Origin: Basidiobolus meristosporus CBS 931.73
Lineage: Eukaryota; Basidiobolomycota; Basidiobolomycetes; Basidiobolales; Basidiobolaceae
NCBI GenBank assembly: GCA_002104905.1
Contig: MCFE01000017.1
Span: forward strand, 186,001-250,000
Reading direction: 5' to 3'
Length of the DNA stretch: 64,000 bases
Position 1 is the first letter of the stretch; each line of letters starts with the position of its first letter. The position numbers were made by a program, and so were the translations under genes. Below, piece by piece: positions 45,907 to 57,545 of the stretch. Below the pieces are notes generated by a model. It ran no database searches. It was not told where the DNA came from and was given only the letters and a program-made list of their open reading frames with translations.

Positions 45907-46725
45907 TTAAGCCCAAGTACAAATGATGTCTCCGGCATCGTTCTTACACACTGTGCCTTCAGCGCACACCTGTTGATCGATCTCTCCGTTGATACATGTT
46001 TCGAAAGCACCAGTTAGTCCAGGATTAACACAGCGTCTCTCGAAATGACAGCTGGAGGATTCGAGCAGCGTGCTCTCATTTTGACTGATTTTGTTTGAAG
46101 GTACAAGTACTGGTGTTACTTTCTTCACCTCAGTCTGAGTAGCTTGCTGTATGGTTTTGGTTACCTTCTCTACCTTAGTCTGAGTAGTTTGGTGGGTAGG
46201 TTTAGGATGCTTATTTACGACCTTGGTTACTTTGGGTGTGGACTTTTTGATTGTGACACTTGGGGCATGGCTTACAGTGCTAGTAGAACTACTCTCCCCG
46301 TTGCAGGGTACGTAGCTCCAATCGATATGAACACGACCCTGCGCAAGGTCAGCAATGTGCTCAAATGCAGCAGGGCTAAGGTCAAGCGAACCTTCTTTGC
46401 AAGATGGGCATTTATCGACAATCTGTACCTTGACACTCCCCTTGGGGCCATGAATCATGGCACATTTAAAGCATACTGGACTATGACTGGGATTAGCGTA
46501 CTCGCCAAATTGTGGCGCGTTCATGGCAGCAATCAACTGACTAGATGTGGATACGATCCCACAGGAGCCCAGCCCTGGGGCGAAGTATGTGCCATCTCCG
46601 GAGAACGACTCGCGCTTACTGAAGAGAAGACCAGCTTCGGCATGAACAGGAGCAGCGGTTACCTTGGAAGCGAGGAAGCAAACAGTCAAGGTAGCGACGG
46701 AAGTAACAAATCTGAGACCAGTCAT
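45907..46725 (-). CDS. Secreted expansin/RlpA-like double-psi beta-barrel protein with CBM19-like tail (copy 2)
   Basis: An intronless gene for 272 residues, with the same plan as copy 1: signal peptide, FSKR propeptide end, barrel, linker and six-Cys tail (CHFERRCVNP to IICTWA). A 195-bp stretch (46486-46680) is identical to copy 1 (44965-45159), covering the signal peptide end to the middle of the barrel. The rest differs, including VDKCPSC here for VDTCPSC there. The linker is a Lys/Thr/Gln-rich set of imperfect repeats (TQTKVEKVTKTIQQATQTEV) unlike the other copies. Recent gene conversion, or duplication followed by fast divergence of linker and tail, would explain the pattern. Confidence 0.86.
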   Translation of the reverse strand: MTGLRFVTSVATLTVCFLASKVTAAPVHAEAGLLFSKRESFSGDGTYFAPGLGSCGIVSTSSQLIAAMNAPQFGEYANPSHSPVCFKCAMIHGPKGSVKVQIVDKCPSCKEGSLDLSPAAFEHIADLAQGRVHIDWSYVPCNGESSSTSTVSHAPSVTIKKSTPKVTKVVNKHPKPTHQTTQTKVEKVTKTIQQATQTEVKKVTPVLVPSNKISQNESTLLESSSCHFERRCVNPGLTGAFETCINGEIDQQVCAEGTVCKNDAGDIICTWA

Positions 46726-47855
46726 GATGGATATGAAAGAAAAATATATTTGTCGTTTGGTAAATTCCTGTTATCAAAACTAGGAAGGTTAATTGTGAGG
46801 TTACAAGGAGCGTCAGCGCAACACTTTTATATGTGTTGGTGACTCTGGTTGGATGGCCTCATGGCAGTCACGTAGACCTGGAACTCGTACATTTTACTTG
46901 AGCAGTTTTCATGATTGCCTCTTAGTGTAGGGGTATATTGACATGCCCTCAGCTCACATCAGCCTTGTCATTAGTTTTTCCCACTTTTCACATTCCCTTT
47001 CGCTCCTATGAAGCCTCCCCTGGTCAGGCTGCGGGCCAATGAGGGGCCTCCATATCCCTGGTTTTTTCCAGTACGATACATATGGTAAGATTGACATGAA
47101 AAGCAGTCGAAGTTCATTTAATTTTGATTCTTACTTGGTAACCTGGTTGCATACCCGGCAAACTCAGCTGCGTGGCTTCCAATCAACATGTCGATTTTTC
47201 GCATGGTATTTGGTAATTCGATCCTCCGGCAAGACTGCTGTTCGTTACTACTTAGCAGTAGATATTTTCCTATTGGAGGAGGCGGACTGCACATGATACC
47301 CGTGGGCTCTCTAACACGCGAACCTTCAAGACATTTGCTCTGGTACAGCATAATTCGATTTTGCCCACGCGGTCACTAACGCGAACGATTTCTGGAATCT
47401 TTGGAGAGGGATTTGGATTTTCATCTCTAACCAATCCTTCCCCTCTCGTTCTAGTTTTCTTGCCTAAACCAGAACCGATGGTTGACTTGGTTGAGAGTGC
47501 ACACCTTTTTTGCCTTTTCAGAAACATCAGCGCTTACTCTTATGGTTTACGCTTATATTGCTTTAGATACGCAACAAGCTACACCTCGGCGAGTTTCTAA
47601 TGGATGTGCGTTACGCATTATGATGTTATATTTGATTTGGGCTCATGGTAGAGCGGGCAGGCTGTAAACGATAGATGGCCTGCTAGTAATCGACTGAAGG
47701 TGAACTGGCCAACATGCTGCAGATGTCGATGGGACAATGACAAAGATAGTCATACTGATCCATGATCGGTTGGGCCATATACATATTTGATCTACTAGTT
47801 GATCGCTCAAAAATGTCTTCAACACATACTTTATTAAAACATACACACAACTTGA
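46726..47855. other. Intergenic upstream of expansin-like copy 2
   Basis: About 1.1 kb with several short open frames on both strands, none with recognisable domains. The first 120 bp are the copy 2 promoter. Confidence 0.4.
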
Positions 47856-48253
47856 ATGGCTTTCGATAGGGAAAAGACGCAACTGCCGTCGGCCGAAGTA
47901 TTTTATTCATATATCTCCGAGTATGTTGCCCAGCTTTGCGTAAGAAAAGTGACAGGTGGATATCCAACATGCCGTTTGATTTACTTCATAAAAGGCATAT
48001 CAGAGCGATACCTAGCATACGTTTGTCAGCAGTTCGTACTTCCAATGATGGTACCAGTGGATGGCCGTGCTGCATGGCACAGAGGCGTGGCAAAGTAGGT
48101 TGCTTCTAATAGGTCATTTGTTTTCCATTTAGAGGGAACTTTAATCTGGGCATGTACCCGACAGCCACTGATTTCTTGGAACTTGAGTGGTGTCCTGGCA
48201 ACCAGGGGTTGCCCATGAGCAACAGAATGTTCCATCTAACTGAGCCCAGATAG
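47856..48253 (+). CDS. Possible small two-exon gene, unknown
   Basis: An open frame from ATG 47856 to 48094 (MAFDREKTQLPSAEVFYSYI onwards) can be spliced through a 38-bp GTAGGT...TTTAG intron (48095-48132) to a second exon ending at TAG 48251-48253, giving 119 residues (360 bp, in phase). The joined part reads WHRGVAKGNFNLGMYPTATD and has even composition. There is no signal peptide or known motif. The intron is shorter than the others here. It may be a real species-specific gene, a relic or chance. Confidence 0.25.
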
Positions 48254-48538
48254 GTGGTGGATAGGAGGAATATTTTACCACGGAATCATATTCCCTTCTA
48301 GAATAGAAGGACCATAAACAGCTGGGATAAATCAATCATGAACTTATGGGATCGTGGGAATTTTTTTTATTTTTTTTCAATTTTTTGGAATCGTTGAGGC
48401 TGGTCAGTCAGCAACAACACCAGTGATTGTCAGAATTTAACCAAGTTGTGAAGAATCCAGCTCTATGGAACAACTCACTTAAAATGCCAATCGAGGTGGT
48501 GTGGATGAGCAAACCTTAGTCAATCGATCTATGGTTAC

Positions 48539-49306
48539 TTAATCAGCCCAGGTGCAAATAATATCACCGAGGAGATTCTTGCAGACAGTACCAGAGGCGC
48601 AGCTTTGAGTAATGGCCTCGCCGTTAACGCAGGTCAAGTACTCAGGTTGAAGTCCGGAGCTGATGCACTTTCTTTCAAAGTCGCAGGCACTGGAAGCGGC
48701 AAACTCGTTGCTGGAGGCAACGGTAGGGACGACGGCACGAGTCGAGGTGGTGGTAGAAGCAGGAGCAACAGAGTGGGTGGTGGTAGGAACTGGAGTCTTG
48801 GTGGTGGAAGTAGGCTTGACAGTTGAGGTATGGGCAGCAGGGGTAGTCTTAGCAGGAGCAGGCTTTTCTTCATGTTCAGAGGAACCATCACAGGCGACGT
48901 AAGTCCAAGAGATTGGAACACGGCCTTGAGCCTCTAAAGCAATATGGTTGAAGGCAGCAGGACTGAGATCAAGAGAACCGAATTTGCAGCTGGGGCATTT
49001 GTCAACGATCTTAACCTTGACAGATCCCAATGGGCCAGTAACCATAGCACAGCTATAGCAAGCAGGACTATCACTGGGATGAGAGTAAGCACCAAATTGA
49101 GGAGCATTTATAGCAGCGATCAATTGATCAGCGGTGTTAACATTTCCACAAGCACCGAGACCAGGAGTGTAGTAAGTACCGTCACCAGAGAAACTACCAC
49201 TGCGCTTGCTGAGGTGAATGCCAGCTTCACCCTTCATTGGAGCAGCGGAAACTTGTGAGGCAACAAACAAAATGGCCAGGGTAGAGAAATACTTAAGACT
49301 AATCAT
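48539..49306 (-). CDS. Secreted expansin/RlpA-like double-psi beta-barrel protein with CBM19-like tail (copy 3)
   Basis: An intronless gene for 255 residues counted from ATG 49306 (MISLKYFSTLAILFVASQVS), a start that gives a proper signal peptide. The frame is open 17 codons further up, but that part does not look like a secretion signal. The propeptide again ends in a dibasic site (IHLSKR). The barrel (SFSGDGTYYTPGLGACGNVN, then VKIVDKCPSCKFGSLDLSPA) is clearly homologous but more distant from copies 1 and 2 than these are from each other. A Thr/Ser/Pro linker of simple repeats and the six-Cys tail (CDFERKCISS to IICTWAD) follow. Confidence 0.87.
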   Translation of the reverse strand: MISLKYFSTLAILFVASQVSAAPMKGEAGIHLSKRSGSFSGDGTYYTPGLGACGNVNTADQLIAAINAPQFGAYSHPSDSPACYSCAMVTGPLGSVKVKIVDKCPSCKFGSLDLSPAAFNHIALEAQGRVPISWTYVACDGSSEHEEKPAPAKTTPAAHTSTVKPTSTTKTPVPTTTHSVAPASTTTSTRAVVPTVASSNEFAASSACDFERKCISSGLQPEYLTCVNGEAITQSCASGTVCKNLLGDIICTWAD

Positions 49307-50488
49307 GATCGTATAATATAAATGAATCGCTGAGTTATCAAAACCAGTTGGATACACTTATTTCTCACGAGCGATGCTGTGCTTTTATAACATTCGTTCT
49401 GCTAGCTAAAGGAAGGTCCCAACCACCGTATTACTACTTTAGAATAGGCAATGGTGAGGCGCAAAGTTTGCCAACTATTCCGGAAAGAATGTACATACAA
49501 TGCTGGAACACTTTCTTCGGTTGCTTCTACAACTGATAGCACGTGGATTTGTAATTCTTTCCTATATCAACAACCAATATAGCTTATCCTCTAGGCAATC
49601 AATCTCTTCGGAAACCTGCAAAGCATTTTGGGATTATCTTGTGCTTTGAAGTCCTGGAGTTCCATGACCCGATCCGCCGCTAACCCCCAAACGCCAAGGA
49701 ATTGGCGCAGGTAGTGCTTATCCATCGCTATAATAGGGAAAACAACCTAGGCTCGAATCAAATAACTCAGCATCTTGACCTGAACTTCCACTTGACCATG
49801 GATTAGATTTCGGTTGTGGTTGTGGCTTAAAGGAAGGGCTTAGAACAATTAGGAATAATGGATTGACAGTGGAACCTATCCTGCGGTGTAGCGTCTTCTA
49901 CTTGTGGACAAGAGGTTCCTTGAGGTGTTTGTCAATGAGACGGGAATTTGAAGGATTGGCTAGCAGAATTCCTCGCTAGATTCCAATATTCACATCAACT
50001 CTGTGGGTAAACAATATCCCTCAAATCTAAGATTTGTTTGTTTATTTTTCATGAAATCGACTCGGATTATATGGAAGCAACCTGCCAATATTGGATGGAC
50101 AATTTTTCATGGATTCAGCATGAAATTTAGCTTTTAGTCTTGACAGGATTTGGCATCTTTGTTGACATCGATAGGATTACTTTTATGGGACGGAATTCAA
50201 CCAAAACCATGGTTGAGTTATCAGTCCGCATCATTCGTTTATGGATTTGTTTTGACCTGCAGAATGGATGATTGCTATCGTTGGCACATTCCATTTCCCC
50301 AATACGTATGCAAAATCTCCATTCATGCGTTTGGAATCCTCTGGAAGATATCCCGTCATGCATTGATAGGTGTGCATTGATGGAATTTTTTCTCACCCTG
50401 TCGGATGAACTATTATGGTCGGATTACTCTGTTAAAGGTTGTATTACGAAAACTCCAATTTTGGCCAAGGGTAAGTGCGGTCATGATA

Positions 50489-50638
50489 GTTGATGGAATC
50501 TTGGGGATGATAGTAGTTATCTTGATTAAATTTCAATTAGCAATTGTGCTTATTTTGGTATTCGTTGATAGAATCTTGGGGATGATAGTGGATTTCTTGA
50601 TTAAATTTTAATGAACAATAGTGCTTGTTTTGGCATTC
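50489..50638. repeat. Two tandem copies of a 75-bp unit
   Basis: Units start at 50489 and 50564, each beginning GTTGAT(G/A)GAATCTTGGGG and ending with a TTGGTATTC or TTGGCATTC block. A weak third start (ATTGATTACTG) follows at 50638. The units differ at several positions, so they are not recent. Confidence 0.75.
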
Positions 50639-51150
50639 ATTGATTACTGATCTGGAGTCATCAATGCTGTGGCTTATTTCTAAACTCCTGTGCAATTTAT
50701 TCATGAGAACGCTGTTAAGAAAGTTGAAGGAATCTTGGTTACATTTAATCACACCTCAACAGAAATGTATGATCAGGTATGCATTTCCCTCTGAAAGAAA
50801 AACATCGTAATGCGGTGCTGTCTGATAATACTTCAATACTCAGTTTCTTAATTACTCTACAAGAACACTGATATAGATTGGTGGTCCAGATCCATACTTG
50901 AGCAAACATAGTTTATTGTTGTTAACCCTTCACAGAGCGTTGCAAAAATCGATTATAACCTAAATATTTATGCAGCGTATTTGTCAAGTACATACAATCA
51001 AGAAATAGTGCCTTTGCTGTGATTCTAAAATTCCTGGATTTTGCACACATATTTCGAGGTCTTTCAAAATTATAATAGCATCAGTCAATTTGTGGATTTT
51101 GCTTGCAGCCGATATATCAATTATTAAGCATCCAACCCAACCTTATTTCG

Positions 51151-51477
51151 TGTTGTGAATTTTGTAATTACACCTTGATATTCATCTGATTTATTCACTT
51201 AGATCATAGTCTACAAATCACAGAGAATTCTGGCCAAATTCCTTGTTGGAATTTTCTTAGAATGTATTCACCAAAACATCAGGTACCCAGAACATGAAAA
51301 GTTGTTAAGTTGTCCAAACAGCCCAAACTTTGCACATATGTTCTCGAGACCATCCTAAGCATGCCCTACGTGTTTGGTTTGTCAAGATCATGTAAAAGTA
51401 TTAATACTACTTTTACATTCAATAGATCAATATGTGAAAACCACATAGACTACTTGTTCTCCCGAACTTATACAACA
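51151..51477 (+). mobile_element. Solo copia LTR
   Basis: Same orientation as the LTR at 62706, bounded by TGTTGTGAA and TATACAACA, about 327 bp with small deletions. Flanks TTTCG and TTTCC could be an imperfect 5-bp target-site duplication, consistent with a solo LTR left by recombination. Confidence 0.85.
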
Positions 51478-52757
51478 TTTCCTTCACTAAAGAGGATTAG
51501 TAAATATACTGCATACGTCTCAAATCATGCTTTAGCTTTTGTTTGTGCTTGAAAACTTGTTCTTTTTCTGCGAAAGTTGACTCTCAGGCTGTAAAAAGTG
51601 AGCATTATCTGAGCTTTCATATATCTTAATATCTCACTAGCAAAAAAATGATTGTAAAATTTGAAGGTAATTACTTTTCTTTACCCAACCTGATAATGCC
51701 TTCATTCTCATACTCCTGCATATTATAAGTTCAATGAATATCTTCAATTTAGGCATAACACTCAAGTAGAGCTTGGGTACAGGACACTGCAAACTAACTG
51801 AAGAATAGGCAGATAGGCAAGTCCTGTCAGTATACTGACATATAAGTTCGAAATACATTGCAAATTAGTACAGGATATTAGTAAGATTGCAGAATCCATA
51901 GACAGCTATGAGAATGGTTGAAAATATGCTCCAAGGATTTACCAATATTATCTTTAGTACATATATTTGCTGGATCTCATCAGAGCACAAAATGAAAATC
52001 AACAGAATGTCAATACAAACAAAACCAACAATTATAAACAAAAATAAAGACTGCATTTAGGAATAATACTAAATAGACTATTTGGGCCTACATATTCACC
52101 ATTCATGTCCAGAGTACTCACACAAATTACTTACATTATAGCTAGGTGTGCACAACAGAAAATTTTTGGAATGGAATACTATCACAAAACTGATGAAAAT
52201 GTATGAATACCATCAAAAAATCCATTGCTTAATAAATGGACTATTGAACTAGAAATAATTTCTCAATATTCTGGCCTTTCTCAGTAGAATTAGAATATGT
52301 TGGTGATTGGATCAGTATGCTAACTTGTAGATTACTTTGTCCTCTGATGGAATATTAAACTGAAGGTGTGGACGTCTTCGGGAAGTGATGAAAACGATCA
52401 CCGATTTCAAACAAACTGGCAGCGGCCCCATATGCATATAAATAAATATGTGTGGCACTACTTCGTATTTAAACTTTGTATAACATACAAAACCAATAGT
52501 AATTAGCACTAAATTAGTTAATCACAGCCTCCAGCATTTTGAGCATATTATATTCTAAAACCTACAGATAAGATACGTGAATCTCTACCAGGGTGAAGCC
52601 AAAAAAATGGATATAAATTAGGTTTATTGATATCTATGAAGTAAGGAGATGTTGGATCTAGTGCGACAGGGCAGGTGGTAATGAAGAAGTTATGTTTGGT
52701 TCCCGGACAAAAAAAATCCCGTCCCCTTCGACTCTATAAGAAACAGGTGAGGGTTGC

Positions 52758-55700
52758 TTAATCACTGTCGGTGTCAGGTTCCTTGGGGGCACCGGTAGGG
52801 TCCGAGAGCCATTTCAGATGTCTCTCTCTACGGCGAACCTGTTGCGCCTTCAGCTCGTTTCTGGTCATCTTCTTCTTTTTCTTCTTGATGACCGGAGTCT
52901 TTGTTTCTGTAGCATCGGCGAAACTCTCCTCATTGACGGCGGCGTTTCCTTTCTTCGTCACCTTACCAGCTTCCACATGCCATTGCTCCGGGCAGAGCGC
53001 ACCAACAAACTCGTCATTGTGGGAGATCATAACCACCGCACCTCCCCAGTCACGAATGGCAACTGCCAAACCACCCAGACTATCTCTGTCCAAGTAATTG
53101 GTAGGTTCATCCAAACAGAGCAGATGTGGCTTAGACCACATGGCAGCGGCGATGACCACCTTGACCTTCTGACCACCACTGAGTCCGGCAATCTCGTTGT
53201 GGTCCGCAATATCCCCGTCTAAGCCAATATCCTCGAAGTGCTTACGAATTTCGGATGGCTCCAAGTTACGATAACCAAGACCCTCCGCACTGGCCACATG
53301 TTCATCGAACTGGAGCACGATCTTGGAGAAGCCGAGTTTCAGCAACTCCTCTCTTGGAATTCTTGTGTTGTGTCTGTGGTGATATCCAACCCACTTGACC
53401 TCGTACTGGAAGGACTTGTCCAATTTGGTTCTTCCAATGATACACTAGAAAATATTGATCCCGTTAGATTTGGGGCAGAGGTGTCAGCCGGAAAAATGCT
53501 TTCTTACCTCGATCTTACGTTTCTCTCCCTTCACCTCAACTGGAACCTCCATCTGCTTGAGATCATCCTCGTCCATGACACGGGTGGCCTTTTCCAAGAC
53601 CTCTCTGTCATAACCTTGGCGATATCTCCATTGGATATATTGGTTGGGGGTCTTTTCAAGATGACGCTCCAAATGATGGAATGCATGCTGGGCAACATAA
53701 CCCACACGAAGGTTGGGGTGCTTGTTGACTAGACCTTCTTGGGGGATAATTTCACCGGTGAGGAGCTTGACGATGGTTGATTTACCCGCACCATTGGGTC
53801 CAAGGATGGCCACGCGCGATGAAAGAGACAAATTCAGGGACACATCGGTCACCGATGGCTTGGATGCCTGAGGATAGGTGTAGGATACACCGGCCATACG
53901 GATGATGGATTTGGTCTTGGACTTGACTCCCTGCAAGAGGCCAGGGTTGGGGAACTTGAATTTCACGTTACTAGCGGTAAGGGTGTAATACGACTTGGCT
54001 TCAGGTCGGACTTTGACAAATCTAAGAAACTCCATGATTAGATGACGTAGGGTTACGACAGTAGACTGTGTTACTTACTCGGCCAAGTTTCCTTTGTAGT
54101 ATGCGAGCTTCTTGGTCTCATAGTGAATAATGTCGGTAGTGACATTGTCGAGGAAGGAGGAGTCGTGACTGACAATGATACTGGTGACTGCCTTCTGGGA
54201 TTTGAGGTAATTCTCCAACCAGGCGATGTTGGCAACATCGAGATGATTGGTAGGTTCGTCCAACAGAAGAATGTCTGCATTAATCAGAATGGCCCTGGCA
54301 AGCTCCAACTTCATCTTCCATCCTCCTGAAAGTGACTTGACAGCATTCTTCTGCATCTCGGCGGAAAATCCGACACTGCTCAAGGCTTGAGCGACCTCCT
54401 CGCGACTGACGTGACTCAACTTGGGGTCTATAATGAAAAATGTAAGATTTACGAAACAGTCCCAAATACAGATAAGGGCGTAGCCTACCATTAGAGATGA
54501 AGTCAATGATAGGGAGCATAGCATCCTCTCCTTGTAAAGAATGCTCAACAAACACAGTTTTGAGCTCATCTTGTGAGGGGAACCCTTCCAATTTGCCATT
54601 GGAGATGGCTCGCATAAGCGTAGATTTACCCGCACCGTTGGCACCGCATAGACCATATCTGCGGCCACGGACTAAACGAAGGTTGGTGTGATTCAACAAC
54701 ATCATACCACCATAAGCCAAGGAAAAATCGATATCACACAACACTTCGCCCTCATCCTCGTCAGTATTATCTCCAGAAGCAAACTTGACCTACAAAGATG
54801 GGTAGGTCAACTATCTATCGTGACTTTGTGCCGTAAGAGTTCATTTTTAGATACCTTGTCAACCTCCAGGTAGTGAGCTAGGAGCTCTTCAGTAATCTCG
54901 GTGGCAAGGCTTTGATCGATAAATGGCTGCAAGTATGGTGCAACAAGCTCATCTAACCATGATTCCTTGGAGAATTGACGGCTTTCTGTCAATTCAGCAA
55001 TGATTGCAGCCAAGTATTGCAACTGGGTTAGCAAGTTCTTTTCGAGAATAATATCCTTCTTGGCAATCAAGGTCTTCAACTGATCCAGAACCTCTGCACG
55101 CTCGGCTTGAACATTACGATGGGTAGCTCCTTGAACAGAGCCAGCTGCCTTGACGAGGGTGGCACGAGCTTGCTGGTCAAGGCACTGACTTCAGGGGATG
55201 ATGTCTCGATAATACGATCCAATCCTGGCAAAAGTTCAGGCAGATACTGGCCTGCCTCTTTAGGGTTGTTAACAAGACGGCACAAGTTGTCGACAATGAT
55301 CACCGTTTTACGGAGAACTGCTTGGGAGCGATTGCTAAGTGCTCGTACCAACAACGGAATAAGAATGGCCAGGGTAGGTCCTAATAGTCAATAAAAATTC
55401 TGATTAAGCAAACTGTACAAGGTACATATAACTACATAACACATACCGTTAACATCAGCGACGAAAGTGGTCGATGATAGCTTGCTAATGGTAGCAGGAA
55501 CATTATCTGGCTCAGCCATACACTGAACCAGATCTGATACAAATGGCATGATATCTTGATTGTGCACTACACTGACAATCTCTGTCATAGCCTTAGTGGC
55601 AGCAGCAGCAACCTATAATTCATTGGGGGGGGTATTGGTCAAGTCTCTGCCTTCATTCACTACAGCAAAAGTTATTTAATTACCTCAGGCTTGGTATCGT

Positions 55701-56259
55701 GCAAGCATTCAGACAGAGGTGGAACAATAGTCACCAAGTTAGCAGCAATCAGATCAGAAGCCTTATCTGGGATTTGACTGACGAGCTCACACGCGCCAAC
55801 CTTGGCTTGCCAACGAGCGTTGCCAGACAAAACCTCGAAAAGAGCTTCCAGGAAAGTAGTTGCCAGGCCCTCAGGAGGAGCTAGCTGGAACATTTCCTTG
55901 GCAGCCAACTCAGCAGCCTCTCGAACAACTTCACCCTTATCAGCGTAGGCACCAAGAATCAAAGGTAGAAGGGATATGAAAAGAGGCTCACTAGTGCGGC
56001 CCATGGTACGGAACAGGGATTGGAAGCCAATCAGACCAGATTCACGGGCAATTCCAGATTTCTTGTTCTTCACAGCTGCAGTATAACTTTCTATAACTCC
56101 ATACCGGTCAAGTCCAGCTACGCCGTCTTGCTTCAGCGTAGCAGCAACTTTATCGGCATATTCGGCACATTCCTTGGAAGTTTCGGCGTTGTAAAGGCTG
56201 TTTAGTAGCTCCTTTACTTCCGCGTCTCTACTTTCGTACAAACTTCCGTCAGCCGTCAT
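52758..56259 (-). CDS. TEF3: Translation elongation factor 3 (EF-3, ABC-F ATPase), with apparent 1-base frameshift
   Basis: About seven exons from ATG 56259 ([20 protein letters not shown]) to the stop at 52758. The N-terminal HEAT repeats run to about 54.86 kb. The first ABC domain has Walker [10 protein letters not shown], signature LSGGW and Walker [12 protein letters not shown]. The second has [14 protein letters not shown] and [11 protein letters not shown], with the EF-3 chromodomain-like insert ([20 protein letters not shown]). A Lys-rich C-terminus ([13 protein letters not shown]) binds ribosomes. EF-3 is the fungal factor that clears E-site tRNA. Near 55166-55171 one G is missing: the frame changes from SALTSK to the expected [19 protein letters not shown] in another frame. 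No intron fits there, so a sequencing or assembly error is likely in this essential gene. Confidence 0.93.
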
Positions 56260-57545
56260 AGTCAATAGAATAATACAGACTTGTGTAAAGCCGGAATAAG
56301 CAACCCATTTGATCTGGATATATATTTATATGTCTTGGGGAATAGTTGTAAAAGAAATCCCCTTCTGGACTGAACTCGGATGATGATTGGGCTGACCTCT
56401 CATATAAATAATTTGCACAAGCATCGATAAGGTAAAATAGCCAATTATAGAGCAGTGACATGACTATGAGATGAATGATGTAAGGTTGGTTTTTTTCATC
56501 ACGTTCCCAAGGCATTCGTTAAAAGTGACCAGAAAGCTGTTCGTTTATTACTGCAAATAACCAGGAACACCCGATGCTAAACATTAAAGTGAGTGTTCTG
56601 TTTAGATGTGTAGGCGTCCTGAAGCCGAAGCCAATTTTGGAAAAAAAAATATTGAAAAAAAATCAACATCGCAGTCACGATCTAGATACTATAAATTCTT
56701 GATCAGCTCCTGATATGGATTAAAGCTCTACATATCTGTAATATCGAGTATATTTCTCAAGTATGTGAATTAAACAACTTGCCATGACGATTAGCCAGAA
56801 GTGTTCACATTCTTGCATATTTCGGAAAATCTGAATTGTGGCAAGTCTGTCTAGCAGCTGATAACTATGATGTGTCACATGAATGGATAACGTAAACCCA
56901 AAACCATAGCTTGATATTCCACATGATATTGGTTGTTTCTCTGCCTCCAAATCTTTTATGTATGGCGCTTTGGAAGCTGTGTGAATGTATATTCCCTCTA
57001 TTAAGAAGATAACATAAAGCTCCCAAGTTTAACCAAATAGAAGGTGTTGTGTACACTCAGGTTATTAATTCTGCTTACCACCAGTGCAATATCATAACCC
57101 ACATAGTCATCCAAATAGTGAAGAAAACAAATAACTAGTGACGCAATTTTGGTAATATATAAACACCACTAAAAAGCCCTTCCCAACTTTTCGCACATCT
57201 TTCCTAAACCTTTCACAGCGCAACACAGTGGCATCGATATTAGACGTGAGAGAGAGAATAATGGCTTTGGATTTCATTTATTTCAAATAATCATTTCATC
57301 CAACTTGGGATAAGAAAATGTCCAGAGCTTCATAGCTTTGGACAAAAAAGACATGTTTTTGTATGTACTACACGGTGTAACATTGCTCACTAAGAAGGCA
57401 TTGAGAAGTCACCGAGTTACATCATTGCCACAATGATAGTTGCATGTGCATTGATTTAATAAATCATCCCACACATGCCGTGGCTTTTGCATTGACCAGC
57501 CCGCCTTATAAATAATGCCCCATTTTTTGAGCCTAGCACATTATC
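56260..57545. other. Divergent intergenic region, EF-3 and NmrA-like promoters
   Basis: 1.3 kb, AT-rich, with A-runs near 56640 and a TATA element TATAAAT at 57507-57513, 33 bp before the reductase ATG. Short frames are not called. Confidence 0.5.

Larger units (their letters stand above)
49307..52757. other. Gene desert with one solo LTR and a tandem repeat
   Basis: About 3.4 kb of AT-rich DNA. Apart from the 75-bp tandem repeat (50489-50638) and the LTR (51151-51477) I see no feature. Short frames are not family-like. Confidence 0.5.

Noticed and set aside
46144-46842. 232-codon plus-strand frame over expansin-like copy 2
   Set aside because: It mirrors the minus-strand gene, and the same pattern appears over copy 1. 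There is no independent motif.
55160-55175. Programmed frameshift in EF-3
   Set aside because: No slippery sequence or pause structure is apparent, and EF-3 genes are not known to use one. A base error is simpler.
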